Below are positions 1 to 8,671 of a DNA stretch of 64,000 bases, piece by piece. Under the pieces are notes generated by a model. It was not told the origin of the DNA. It was given only the letters and a program-made list of their open reading frames with translations, and ran no database searches. The stretch is taken from assembly GCA_016795105.1 (NCBI GenBank), contig JAEUIH010000006.1, forward strand, positions 124,001 through 188,000. The letters are read 5' to 3'. Source of the stretch: Planctomyces sp. Its GTDB lineage: Bacteria; Planctomycetota; Planctomycetia; Planctomycetales; Planctomycetaceae. Position 1 is the stretch's first letter. Each line of letters opens with the position of its first letter. A program made the translations under genes and the position numbers.

Positions 1-1815
1 CAGAAGTGGAAGGAGTTCATGCTGTGTGACCAGAGGTTCGATACCGTACCAGGTCATCAGGGTCAGGTTGACATCATCTCGGATTGTTGTGGCGTTTTCC
101 GTCTTTGACAGAATGGCTGTGGCCAGTTCGGCTCGAGGCTCTGCTGGCAGTTTCTGGAGGACTGAGACAAGTCCCATGAGGACATTGGCAGGCTGCGGTT
201 TTGATGCTGTTTCTTTGAGAATGGGCAACAGAGCTTTTTGTCGCTCAGGTGTATCGCAGGCGAGGTAAACGGCGCGTTCAAGTGCTTCGGGCTTTGATGT
301 CTTGAGGGCATGTTCGAGGTAAGCAACGGTATTCGTACCGATCGCTTCACCGAACTGCAGTGCTGCCGGATGAGTGTCTCCCTGCGGCAGAGCGCCCCGC
401 ATGCTCAGCTTGCCCTCCCCCACCTGCTCCTGGATCAGTCTTCGTGAATGCCGAGCGAGCCATCCATTCTTTGACGCAACCAATGGAAACAATTCTGGTG
501 CGCTTCGATCAGCCAGAGACTTTCCGAGGTCGACTTTTTTGGGCGTACCATAGGCAATGCGATAGATTCGCCCGCTGGTGCGGTGGATACCATCGTGATC
601 GTGACATTCGCCGTTATCAGACCAGTCTGCGACAAACAGAGTTCCATCGGGCGCCTGCTTCAGGTCGACACCTCGAAACCAGGGGTTGTTCACGATCATA
701 AAGTCCGGCTCATGCCTGCCAACATATCCACTGCCTTCGCGGTCCAGTCGATCAACATTGATGCGTCGTCCGTGGGTGTTACACATGAAGATTTTGCCAC
801 GATAGGATTCCGGGAAGTTTTCTCCCTGATAAATCACGGCTCCGACATGAGAGTGCCCGCCTCCCATGTCATTTGCTTTACCATCGCGACTGTCGGTCCA
901 TTTACCGTTTGTATCCCAATGATAATGGTCGGCAGTCATGTCCATCAGTTCGTATGCATGAGGATTGAAGTCCTGTCCGTACATTCTCCGATAGTGGGCT
1001 CCAGGAATCACATGCCAGAGATGCCCCTGGACGTTGTTGGTCATGAAGAAATGACCATTTTCGTTGTAGTCCAGCCCCCAGGGGTTGGTTGTGCCGTTGC
1101 AGACGACTTCCACTTGTTCAGTCGTTGGATGAAACCTCCAGACACCACAATTCATAAACGGGCGTTCTTCCCGAGGCGTTCCCGGTTTTCCTGGATACGA
1201 CGTGTCGACGATTCCATGGCGTCCATACAGCCAGCCGTCCGGTCCCCAGACAAGACCACTCACGAAGTTGTGTCCGCAGTCTTTGCTCCAGCCATCAAGC
1301 TTCACAACCGGAGGACCATCGGGAACACCGTTGCGATCTTTGTCAGGAATCCAGGATAAAGTCCCATCGTGCAGGATCCAGCAGCCATCAAAGCCCCAGA
1401 TAAGGCTCGTCAGCATGAAACCCTGATCCCAGAATACTTTGCGTGAGTCGTGTTTTCCGTCGCCATCTTTGTCTTCAAAGATGACAATTCTATCTCTCAG
1501 TTTGGTTTCATACGGACCACCGCTATAGGTGTAGTTTTCCGCGACCCACAGGCGTCCCTGGTCATCGAAGTCCATACAAATTGGCTGCTGCACATCCGGA
1601 TCACCTGCGAACAATGAGATATTGAAGCCTTCCGGCAGCTTGATCATCCCAATCATCTCATCGGCCGAAGGAGGATTTTGTCCGTCTGCTTCGGTATTGA
1701 AGACTTTTGGGAATTCATCTGCGCATGCAGTTGAGGCGACGGCAGCCGCCAGGAAAATCTGCCGGAAACCGGAGAACAGAGTACGAACAGAGCTCAATAT
1801 CCTGGAATCGGTCAT
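1..1815 (-). CDS. PVC-type membrane-bound dehydrogenase, partial (C-terminus beyond window)
   Basis: I read an uninterrupted frame of 605 codons from an ATG at 1813-1815 down to base 1; the gene continues past the left edge. The product begins with a short hydrophobic export signal (about residues 15-30, AAAVASTACA-like), then a beta-propeller of the sugar-dehydrogenase type with repeated blocks such as MDFDDQGRLWVAEN, LVWGPDGWLYGRHG and LKQAPDGTLFVADW, and DxDGDGK-type calcium-binding-like loops. After about residue 440 the sequence turns into HEAT-like helices. This order matches planctomycete membrane-bound dehydrogenases, which usually end in a heme-binding CxxCH domain; that part is outside the window. 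Substrate is unknown. It is transcribed divergently from the symporter at 2038. Confidence 0.88.
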   Translation of the reverse strand, partial: MTDSRILSSVRTLFSGFRQIFLAAAVASTACADEFPKVFNTEADGQNPPSADEMIGMIKLPEGFNISLFAGDPDVQQPICMDFDDQGRLWVAENYTYSGGPYETKLRDRIVIFEDKDGDGKHDSRKVFWDQGFMLTSLIWGFDGCWILHDGTLSWIPDKDRNGVPDGPPVVKLDGWSKDCGHNFVSGLVWGPDGWLYGRHGIVDTSYPGKPGTPREERPFMNCGVWRFHPTTEQVEVVCNGTTNPWGLDYNENGHFFMTNNVQGHLWHVIPGAHYRRMYGQDFNPHAYELMDMTADHYHWDTNGKWTDSRDGKANDMGGGHSHVGAVIYQGENFPESYRGKIFMCNTHGRRINVDRLDREGSGYVGRHEPDFMIVNNPWFRGVDLKQAPDGTLFVADWSDNGECHDHDGIHRTSGRIYRIAYGTPKKVDLGKSLADRSAPELFPLVASKNGWLARHSRRLIQEQVGEGKLSMRGALPQGDTHPAALQFGEAIGTNTVAYLEHALKTSKPEALERAVYLACDTPERQKALLPILKETASKPQPANVLMGLVSVLQKLPAEPRAELATAILSKTENATTIRDDVNLTLMTWYGIEPLVTQHELLPLL

Positions 1816-2037
1816 GGTTTCTCTCGTTGGAACCGGAAGGATCAAACAGGCACCGTCAACGGCCATTGTTCATGTCGTGAGGTGTCCAGTTTGACACTGT
1901 TACGACTTTCTGGCAATCCAATTGATTTGTCAGTTCGATTCCACCTGCTGATCCTGCTGAATTTGCGGTTTGCATGGCGGTCGTGTTTAATTCCCTCTCA
2001 AGTCAACATCGATGCGACCTCTCACTCCGGATATCAC

Positions 2038-3672
2038 ATGACAGACTCTCACTCAGCAAAACAGCGGTGGCCGCTGCATTACCAGATTCTCGCGGCGATG
2101 ATTGTTGGGGTCGCCATCGGAGTGGCCATTAATCCGGGCAGCATTTCGGTATCTGATTCAGTGATGCTGAATGTGTCGCGTGATGGTGAAGGAGTAGTCA
2201 TGGTTGAATCGATGGCTGTCGAGGGTGCGACAGATCGATCAGAGCTGACACGACAGGCTTTTAACTCTGCGGCTGACTTCCGGCGAAGCTTTCCGAGACT
2301 GTTTGAACGGTTGGGTGATCAGGCATCGTTTGAACTTCCGGTCACGAAAGGAAATGTTCGAATCAACTATGGCTTGTCGGATGTTTCTGTGATCTGGCAG
2401 CGCGAACACGAAGGGAGCCCGGCTGTCACACAGATCAATGCAGCATCCGCCGAGAAGTTGCCGACCTTCTGGAAGGAGCTTGCTGCTCAACATCCGGCGG
2501 GAATTGGAAGTCAGATTACCAGCGGCGTGAAGTTCATTGGGGACTTGTTTCTGCGAATGCTCAAAATGATCACAGTGCCCTTGATTCTGACATCACTGGT
2601 GACCGGTGTTGCAGGACTTGGGCAGCATGGTGGTTTTGGTCGAATGTTCAGCCGAACGATGCTCTACTATCTCGTCACAAGCATGCTGGCAATTGTGACC
2701 GGAATTGTGCTCGTCAATCTGTTGCAGCCGGGAGCCGGTGCAATTCTTCCTGGAGGTGGCCGGGTTGTAGAGGCGCCTAAGGGGACGCTGCTGGAGATAT
2801 TGATGAATCAGATCATGCTCCTGATTCCAGCCAATCCGTTTCAGGCCCTCGCGAATGGCGACTTTCTGTCAGTCATCTCCTTTGCGATCCTGCTTGGTTT
2901 GTTTATCTCGCGTGTTGGAGGCGAGTACGGGAAGTTGCTGATTCAGATGTTCGAGGCCGCGTTTCAGGTCATGATGCGTATGACATCGTGGATTATCAGC
3001 CTCGCGCCCATCGGCGTTGGAGCATTTACCATTTACGCGACAGCCACTCAGGGGATTGAGGTTTTCGGAACGCTTGCTGGGTACATGCTGACGGTGTTTG
3101 TTGCACTGATCATTCACGCCTGCGTGACTCTGCCTCTGTTTGTTTTCATTGCTGGCCGCCGCAACCCATTCAGGTTTGCCCAGCAGATGGCGCCATCTCT
3201 CCTAACAGCTTTTTCAACAGCGTCGTCCAATGCTGCATTGCCGCTCACGATTACCTGCGTCGAGAAGCGAGCCGGGATTTCAAATCGAATCAGCTCATTT
3301 GTGCTGCCGCTGGGTGCCACGATTAATATGGACGGGACGGCCTTGTATGAAGCTGTGGCTGTCCTCTTTATTGCACAGGCAACCCCAGGCTTCGAGCTGA
3401 CACTCGCTCAGCAGATCATGGTTGCTCTGACAGCACTGCTGGCCAGCGTAGGTGCTGCGGGAATTCCGCACGCAGGACTTGTCATGATGGCCATTGTACT
3501 TCAGGCTGTTGGACTGCCTCTGGAATCGCAGGGGATCATCATTGCCGTTGATCGAATCCTCGATATGTGCCGCACAACCGTCAACGTCTGGAGTGACATG
3601 TGCGGTTGTGCGGTTGTGCATCGATCGATGGGTGAACCCTCCAGCGTTCCTGTGCCGGAGGCGGCCGACTGA
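2038..3672 (+). CDS. Dicarboxylate/amino-acid:cation symporter (DAACS/GltP family)
   Basis: This is a 544-residue inner-membrane symporter using a sodium or proton gradient to import dicarboxylates or acidic amino acids. The family signature is clear: the serine-rich re-entrant loop with SSNAALP (about residues 391-400), the NMDGTALYEA motif that follows, and the C-terminal DMCRTTVNV helix. I chose the ATG at 2038 because the reading frame upstream encodes no plausible N-terminus and the chosen start gives a normal short cytoplasmic tail before helix 1 (residues 16-31). An insert of about 120 residues (32-155) separates helix 1 from the helix starting near 165; most bacterial members have a much shorter loop there. 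The insert is hydrophilic, has no motif I recognise and should face the periplasm. The gene converges on its neighbour with only 3 bp between them. Confidence 0.9.
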   Translation: MTDSHSAKQRWPLHYQILAAMIVGVAIGVAINPGSISVSDSVMLNVSRDGEGVVMVESMAVEGATDRSELTRQAFNSAADFRRSFPRLFERLGDQASFELPVTKGNVRINYGLSDVSVIWQREHEGSPAVTQINAASAEKLPTFWKELAAQHPAGIGSQITSGVKFIGDLFLRMLKMITVPLILTSLVTGVAGLGQHGGFGRMFSRTMLYYLVTSMLAIVTGIVLVNLLQPGAGAILPGGGRVVEAPKGTLLEILMNQIMLLIPANPFQALANGDFLSVISFAILLGLFISRVGGEYGKLLIQMFEAAFQVMMRMTSWIISLAPIGVGAFTIYATATQGIEVFGTLAGYMLTVFVALIIHACVTLPLFVFIAGRRNPFRFAQQMAPSLLTAFSTASSNAALPLTITCVEKRAGISNRISSFVLPLGATINMDGTALYEAVAVLFIAQATPGFELTLAQQIMVALTALLASVGAAGIPHAGLVMMAIVLQAVGLPLESQGIIIAVDRILDMCRTTVNVWSDMCGCAVVHRSMGEPSSVPVPEAAD

Positions 3673-3675
3673 TCA

Positions 3676-4578
3676 TTAACTCCTGCGGAATTCAAGGCTT
3701 GCAGCGTTGCCTGTGGCAAGCTTGAAGCTGAATGCATTTTGACCAGAGCTGTTGAAAGCTCCACTCAGTTGCTGACTGTCTCCGGTGCGGATCAAAGCCA
3801 GTTGCCCGCCTGAGATCGAGTACGATCCCTGGAAGCTGGTAGAACTGCCGGATGCGCTCGTTGCGTTCCAGACGAACGAGCCGTCCTGCTGGAGCGTGAG
3901 TCTGACTTTGGCACCGTTGCCGAGTTCGGCGGTCCAGTTTCCTTCGAAGCCAGTGCCAGGAGCCGTTGACTGATTGGCAGTCGAAGCAGGTTGCTCAGGA
4001 ACCGATGCCTGAGGTGGTGCGAATGCGCCCAGTGCCTGGAGCGCTGAGAGTTCTGCGGCGTTACTGGTTGCTGCATCTGTTGCACCACTACCTGAGGGAA
4101 CCGAAACGCCGCCCGTGGCGGTTGACTGCTGATCGGAGGCTCCCGGCGTCGATACTGGTGCCTGCCCCGGTGCAGGTGCCTGGCCTGAGACTGGTACCTG
4201 ACCTGAGACCGGTACCTGGCTGGGTGTTTGAGCGCCTGTCAGGATTGAATCTGCGGATGGTGCAGAGGCAGATGGGTTTCCGAACGGGTTCAGAAACTGA
4301 GGCGACGCTGGCTGAGTTGGGATGCCGGCAGGTGTTCCGGGAGCCGCTCCCGGATACGGCTGTGCGATGATTGGCTGAGTCTGGATCACTTGTGGTGACT
4401 GAACATAGACGGGCTGAGAATAGACGACTCGAGGTGCCGCGTAGCTCACACGAGCGTGGCCGTAACCTCCATAGCTTCGGCCACTTCGGCCGTGGCATCC
4501 GGCTTCCGAGCTGATAGAAGATCCCGCGACTGCGAGTACAGCGAGAACGATACAGATTTTCTTTGAAATGCGTTTCAT
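3676..4578 (-). CDS. Secreted protein with hexapeptide repeats and C-terminal beta domain
   Basis: A 300-residue protein with a clear signal peptide (residues 1-26, ending near SSISSEA). The middle is low-complexity and rich in Pro, Gln, Ser and Ala; around residues 115-140 it has hexapeptide repeats of the form QVPVSG/QAPAPG. The last 90 residues form a compact domain starting FEGNWTAELGNG with alternating polar and hydrophobic strands (LTLQQDGSFVW, GSYSISGGQLAL). The same fold-like pattern ends the product of 6006-6971, two genes away. I do not recognise a function; a small beta-barrel (lipocalin-like) ligand or wall-binding domain is a guess. Start ATG 4576-4578 is preceded by a purine-rich AAAAAGGAACTC stretch. 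Confidence 0.75.
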   Translation of the reverse strand: MKRISKKICIVLAVLAVAGSSISSEAGCHGRSGRSYGGYGHARVSYAAPRVVYSQPVYVQSPQVIQTQPIIAQPYPGAAPGTPAGIPTQPASPQFLNPFGNPSASAPSADSILTGAQTPSQVPVSGQVPVSGQAPAPGQAPVSTPGASDQQSTATGGVSVPSGSGATDAATSNAAELSALQALGAFAPPQASVPEQPASTANQSTAPGTGFEGNWTAELGNGAKVRLTLQQDGSFVWNATSASGSSTSFQGSYSISGGQLALIRTGDSQQLSGAFNSSGQNAFSFKLATGNAASLEFRRS

Positions 4579-4661
4579 GGTCAGAGTTCCTTTTTGAGTT
4601 AGAGCGAGTTGTTACTGAGAAAGTTGAATTGAAGAACTGTTAGTGCAGGAAGATGGACGGA

Positions 4662-5852
4662 TTACTTGGCGAGCCACGCATCCAGAGTCTGAGACGCTGT
4701 CTGGCTATCCTGTTTAGGTTGTAGTGTTTTCTTTGATACGCTTGTGAGCTGGGCCACGTATTCCATGGTGCTTTTGACTGCATCGGGAGAAGCGGTGGCA
4801 TCCAGCTTGACGCAGTAGATGATCAGGTATTCTGACTGGTCGGTCTTTTCCACCGTCCATGCACCCATCTTTGTACGGGCATTCTGCTGAAGCAGGTCCA
4901 TCATGACTTCTGTGGTGGGAGCTTGTTTCGCAGTCGACGCCAGTGCCCAGACTCGTCGGACATCAGCACGTTCGAAGTATTCTGTCTCACGACTGACGAA
5001 GACGGTTTGAGTACTCTTGTCTTTTTGTTCAAAGCTGACTTCAAGATGGCCCGTTGTGTGTTCTTTCCATGTGAGGTCGGCCTTTGTCAGTACATCGGTG
5101 ATTGGCAACGGGGCCGGCTTCCATGGGCCTTCCAGGAGCCCTCGAATCTCAGCGATATCGACGCAGTAGGTGACCAGGCGTGCTTTGGGAGAGATCGCCT
5201 GAGCGATCGCAATCAATTCGCCCTGAGCATTGACGACCGGACCTCCACTGTCTCCGGAATTGATCGGAGCCTGTGTTTCAACAACTTTGAAGTCATGTTC
5301 ACCGGCGCCTGTGCTAAACGCCTTCTTGTAAACTGACCGTACTGTGCCTGATGAATAAACCCAAAGTGCTTCTGTTGTACCCGGGTTACCAATGGACTCA
5401 ACACTTTCGCCTGGCTTCACACTTTCCGCCGCCAGAGCAATGGGCACCGAACCTTCGGGAATACGATCCAGCTCGATCAATGCGAGGTCTCGCTTTCGAT
5501 CGACGCAGACGACTCTTCCGCGAACACCAAGTTTCTTTACATTGTCGAGATAGTGGCTGCGTTCAACAATTGGGACGCCGTCTTTGACTTCCGGGAAGAA
5601 GAGTACGGCGGCTCGAGCAGTACCGACGACGTGAGCGTTCGTGATGACCAGCTTCTTTTCAGCATCGACAAGAACACCGGCACCACTGCTGGTCTGGCCC
5701 TCGGATTTGGCGAGAACCCAGGTCGTTGACAGCAGAGTCTTCTGATAGATCTCAGTGTCTGCACTGGCTGACTGAAATGCGGCTGTGAGGATCATGGCGG
5801 TGGCTGTGATCGCCCAGAGCTTTATTGTTGAAATTGGATTTCTGGTCTTCAT
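4662..5852 (-). CDS. Secreted trypsin-like (S1) serine protease without PDZ domain
   Basis: The 396-residue product has a signal peptide (residues 1-31, ending ...SASA) and a chymotrypsin-fold protease domain. The catalytic triad is visible: His74 in TNAHVVG, Asp122 in RDLALIEL and Ser202 in NSGDSGGP. A further roughly 150 residues follow the protease and contain no PDZ motif; they resemble nothing I know. I selected the ATG at 5852 over one 18 codons upstream because it starts the signal peptide directly and has AGGGTG upstream. It lies between two genes whose products share a C-terminal domain (3676-4578 and 6006-6971), so all three may form an envelope-associated group; this is inference. 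Confidence 0.85.
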   Translation of the reverse strand: MKTRNPISTIKLWAITATAMILTAAFQSASADTEIYQKTLLSTTWVLAKSEGQTSSGAGVLVDAEKKLVITNAHVVGTARAAVLFFPEVKDGVPIVERSHYLDNVKKLGVRGRVVCVDRKRDLALIELDRIPEGSVPIALAAESVKPGESVESIGNPGTTEALWVYSSGTVRSVYKKAFSTGAGEHDFKVVETQAPINSGDSGGPVVNAQGELIAIAQAISPKARLVTYCVDIAEIRGLLEGPWKPAPLPITDVLTKADLTWKEHTTGHLEVSFEQKDKSTQTVFVSRETEYFERADVRRVWALASTAKQAPTTEVMMDLLQQNARTKMGAWTVEKTDQSEYLIIYCVKLDATASPDAVKSTMEYVAQLTSVSKKTLQPKQDSQTASQTLDAWLAK

Positions 5853-6005
5853 GGGATCACCCTGACAGGCCGAAGTGGCACTTGGAAAACGTTTTGGAAT
5901 GAACAAGCTTCAAAACACGTACGGGACAAGTTGTTGTCTGTTACAGTCGAGTCGCGATTTACATGCTGATTCACGGGACATTGCCACGCGTTGATCTAAG
6001 GTCTT

Positions 6006-6971
6006 TCAGGACTGTGCTTTACGAAACGTGAGCGGCTGAGCGGCTGTGTTCTTTTCCGAGCCTGGTGAAAAGAGAAATTCCGTGGCCGATTTCTGTTGAA
6101 ATGAGCCGGACAGAGGACTTCCGTCGGCGCCGGTCAAGGTGAGGTTTTTCGAATCCAGCGTGTAGGAGCCGTCCGAACGTGTCTGTTTGCCGGCTTTGAG
6201 GAAGACGAGTGAAAACTTTCCATCCGCTTTGAATTCAACGGCGAATGCTTCGGTGCTGGAACGGGATGCAGACCATCGACCGATTAGAGCCTTGTTCGAG
6301 GAATCCGCAATCGAAGTGGTTTTTGGCAGCGGAGCAGTTGAATTCCCCTGCTGAACGGTTGTGCCTGGAGTCACCGTTCCCTGTGACGAACCGGAGTCGG
6401 CCGCCTTCCAGACGAGTTCGTGTTCCTTTGCAAGAATTGCCAAACGATTGATTTCGTCTCGGAGGCTTGTCCCGTTGAGTCCTCGGTTTTCAAGTCTGCC
6501 GAGGATCTCAGTGCGCCTTCGTTCGCGATTCCATGTGAAGTCTGCTGACGAGATCTGTTCGTTCAGTTCAAGAAGATCGAGCAGTTTATCGGCTGTCATG
6601 TCTTTCGCTGTTGAAACTGTTGCCAGGCCGAGACTGATCAGAACAGTTTGCTCGTCTTCGGACAGCTTCAACTGAACCGGGAAGTTCCATGGGGGAAGAG
6701 ATTTCGTTGTTGATACGGCTTTCTGATCAGTCGACGTTGCTTCGAACCCGCCTTCACGAACGAGTTCAGCGAGTCGATCAATACTGAGGATGCGGGATTC
6801 AACCGGATTAACGGTGTCTCCGTTTGTCCCCGTCGATTCCGAGGAATTACTAAAGACAGACTTCCCGCGGATCTCAGAGAAGAGGCTGTCGTCTTCAGCA
6901 CACGCCGAAAGGCACGATCCGGCCAGTAGTCCGGCAGAGAAGAGACTGCGAAGAGAGATGCGAGTTTTCAT
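6006..6971 (-). CDS. Secreted protein with C-terminal lipocalin-like beta domain
   Basis: A 321-residue protein starting at ATG 6969-6971 (AGGAA upstream), with a signal peptide ending near LSACAED. Residues about 70-185 are alpha-helical and charged, including a block reading ADKLLDLLELNEQI. The last 85 residues start LIGRWSASRSS and share layout with the C-terminus of the protein at 3676-4578: a G-x-W opening, a strand with DGKFSLVF, then DGSYTLDSKNLTLTG and a final FLFSPGS-type strand. A GxW opening followed by alternating strands recalls small lipocalin-like domains, but I cannot assign a family. The longer upstream frame (to 7115) lacks a better start. No function is known. Confidence 0.75.
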   Translation of the reverse strand: MKTRISLRSLFSAGLLAGSCLSACAEDDSLFSEIRGKSVFSNSSESTGTNGDTVNPVESRILSIDRLAELVREGGFEATSTDQKAVSTTKSLPPWNFPVQLKLSEDEQTVLISLGLATVSTAKDMTADKLLDLLELNEQISSADFTWNRERRRTEILGRLENRGLNGTSLRDEINRLAILAKEHELVWKAADSGSSQGTVTPGTTVQQGNSTAPLPKTTSIADSSNKALIGRWSASRSSTEAFAVEFKADGKFSLVFLKAGKQTRSDGSYTLDSKNLTLTGADGSPLSGSFQQKSATEFLFSPGSEKNTAAQPLTFRKAQS

Positions 6972-7199
6972 AAGAGAAGTTCCTGACAGCTGAAGACAGA
7001 AAGATTCAGAAGATGCACACGTACGCATGTACGCGAGCGGGCACAGCGTGTTACAGACAGCCATTCCGAACGGCTCTGAAGAAAATTCTGTAACAACATC
7101 GGACAACGAACGCATGTGATGTCATGAACGAACGGAATCGCTGGTGACCGGCCACCAGCGAGACCAATACAACTCACTGCCGGCTTGAGGAGAAGTCCG

Positions 7200-7592
7200 A
7201 TGTTGAAGCGAATTCTTTTTGCTGTGCTGCCATTGACCATGATCGCCACCTGCGTGCAGGCCGATGACAGCGAACTGTCCATTGATGTTGCATCGATCAG
7301 CGATGCAGGCGTCGAAACGGTTGAACCAGTGCTGGATGCTGATGTTGATCAGCTGACAGCCAATGCGGGGAGTGAAGCGTCAGGAGATGCCGTGGAAGCC
7401 TGCTTCCGCAGTTTCGGTTATCGATGCGGTGGCTGGGGATATGGTGGTGGATACAGCTCATGCTACAGCAGTCACTACTGGAGTTGTTACCGACCATGTT
7501 ACAGCTACCCGACCTACTATTGTGTTCGGCCTGTTTATCAGTACTCATACACATGTGCACCGGTCTACAACTGCTACTGGGGCTGCTACTGA
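7200..7592 (+). CDS. Small secreted Cys/Tyr-rich protein
   Basis: A 130-residue protein starting at ATG 7200-7202, with an ideal ribosome site (GAGGAGAAG) 4 bases upstream. Residues 1-21 are a signal peptide (cleavage near CVQA-DD). The middle 50 residues are acidic. The last 60 residues are dominated by Tyr, Cys, Gly and Ser in irregular C-Y pairs (SSCYSSHYWSCY, RPCYSYPTYYC), with more than ten cysteines. Such tails occur in planctomycete exported proteins and would be disulfide-rich outside the cytoplasm; a role in the proteinaceous wall or surface is inference. A strong intrinsic terminator follows at 7637-7678. Confidence 0.75.
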   Translation: MLKRILFAVLPLTMIATCVQADDSELSIDVASISDAGVETVEPVLDADVDQLTANAGSEASGDAVEACFRSFGYRCGGWGYGGGYSSCYSSHYWSCYRPCYSYPTYYCVRPVYQYSYTCAPVYNCYWGCY

Positions 7593-7636
7593 TCCGATTC
7601 GAGGACCAGATGTCTCTTGTGGATCACTCATTTCAG

Positions 7637-7678
7637 GGCCCGATGTCTGCCGAGTGCGGAGATCGGGCCTTTTCTTTT
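7637..7678 (+). terminator. Rho-independent terminator
   Basis: An 8-bp perfect stem (GGCCCGAT at 7637-7644 pairing with ATCGGGCC at 7662-7669) is followed by TTTTCTTTT. It ends the Cys/Tyr-rich gene. The T tract runs directly into the AAGGAG ribosome site of the next gene, so terminator and translation signal are packed together. Confidence 0.85.
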
Positions 7679-7692
7679 AAGGAGTATTTTTC

Positions 7693-8514
7693 ATGCGTAC
7701 GAAGACACTTATAAAGACGTGTGTGTTTCTGATTGCAGGAGCCACGCTGTTTTCAGGTCAGAAGAGCTGCAGTGCTCAGATGCCAGTTGTGCAGAATCAG
7801 GGACTCGCTCCCGCTGTTGAGCTTCAGGATTCGGGTCAGGTGCTGGGGATTCCATCAACAGACTGCATGCACGTCATTGAACAGCTGCATATGAATCGAT
7901 TTCTGCAGAACGCAGGCCTGCGAGGCGCCGAAGGAGGTCCGGGAATAATGGTTCCTGGTTTTTCACTGCCGATTCAGCCTGGTGATGTTGAACTACAGGG
8001 AGTTCAGCTGGTTTCTGAAGGTGACGGAGTGACGGGGCCAGCCTATATGCTGACTCTGCAGAATCACAGCGAGATTCCAGTAGGAGATTTCCGGATTACT
8101 CTTGTGGCTGTGCAGGGGAGAATTCATCCATCTTCTCCGTCGGTCACTGCTCTGGTGAAGCGGATCGAAGTTGGAGCGGTTGCACAGTTTCAGCTGCAGC
8201 TTCCTGCGAGTGCGATGCAGATGAGCAACGGAACGGGGCAACTTGCTCCGTTTGATACACTCGTTGTGTCTGTTGACAGTTTTGATCAGTTGATGGAACG
8301 CGATGAACTCAACAACGTGCGAATTCTTGTTCGCACGGCCGTGCCAGCAGTTGTTGTCGTTCCGGCAGTTCAGTCTGAGGAGGCTGTTCAGGGTGGCGCG
8401 ACTCAACAGCCTGTGCAGGCGAATCCAGCAGAGGCGACACCCACTACGCCTGAAAGCAGTCCGACCGAGAAGAGTCCCTCTCCTCTTGATCAGATTGACG
8501 TCGACAAGCTGTGA
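7693..8514 (+). CDS. Secreted protein with CARDB-like Ig-type domain
   Basis: A 273-residue protein with AAGGAG 10 bases before ATG 7693. It has a signal peptide (residues 1-29, ending SCSAQ). From about residue 95 to 215 there is a single beta-sandwich region: LTLQNHSEIPVGDF, then a conserved-looking turn, then FDQLMERDELNNVRILV. The DELNN turn followed by a strand is typical of CARDB domains that occur in secreted and wall proteins of many bacteria. The C-terminal 50 residues are Pro/Thr/Ser-rich and probably disordered. No enzymatic motif is visible. A strong hairpin terminator lies 70 bp downstream. Confidence 0.7.
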   Translation: MRTKTLIKTCVFLIAGATLFSGQKSCSAQMPVVQNQGLAPAVELQDSGQVLGIPSTDCMHVIEQLHMNRFLQNAGLRGAEGGPGIMVPGFSLPIQPGDVELQGVQLVSEGDGVTGPAYMLTLQNHSEIPVGDFRITLVAVQGRIHPSSPSVTALVKRIEVGAVAQFQLQLPASAMQMSNGTGQLAPFDTLVVSVDSFDQLMERDELNNVRILVRTAVPAVVVVPAVQSEEAVQGGATQQPVQANPAEATPTTPESSPTEKSPSPLDQIDVDKL

Positions 8515-8582
8515 TGCAGGTGGACGATCGACGGCCAGGTCCAGGTGCGTTGCGGCCACAAGACCATTTTCGCGTGAACAGA

Positions 8583-8626
8583 GAGCTCGACTGAATCGAA
8601 ATCGACAGTCGAGCTCGTCCTGTTTT
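8583..8626 (+). terminator. Rho-independent terminator
   Basis: An 11-bp perfect stem, GAGCTCGACTG (8583-8593) with CAGTCGAGCTC (8606-8616), a 12-nt loop, and a downstream GTCCTGTTTT. It separates the CARDB-like gene from the alpha-galactosidase gene. Confidence 0.8.
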
Positions 8627-8671
8627 GAGGGATCGCTTGAAGTCGGCCGGCGCTGATCCCATCATTCCGGA

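Noticed and set aside
583-1359. Plus-strand open frame of 258 codons
   Set aside because: Antisense shadow of the dehydrogenase, whose minus-strand frame is continuous and has clear family motifs.
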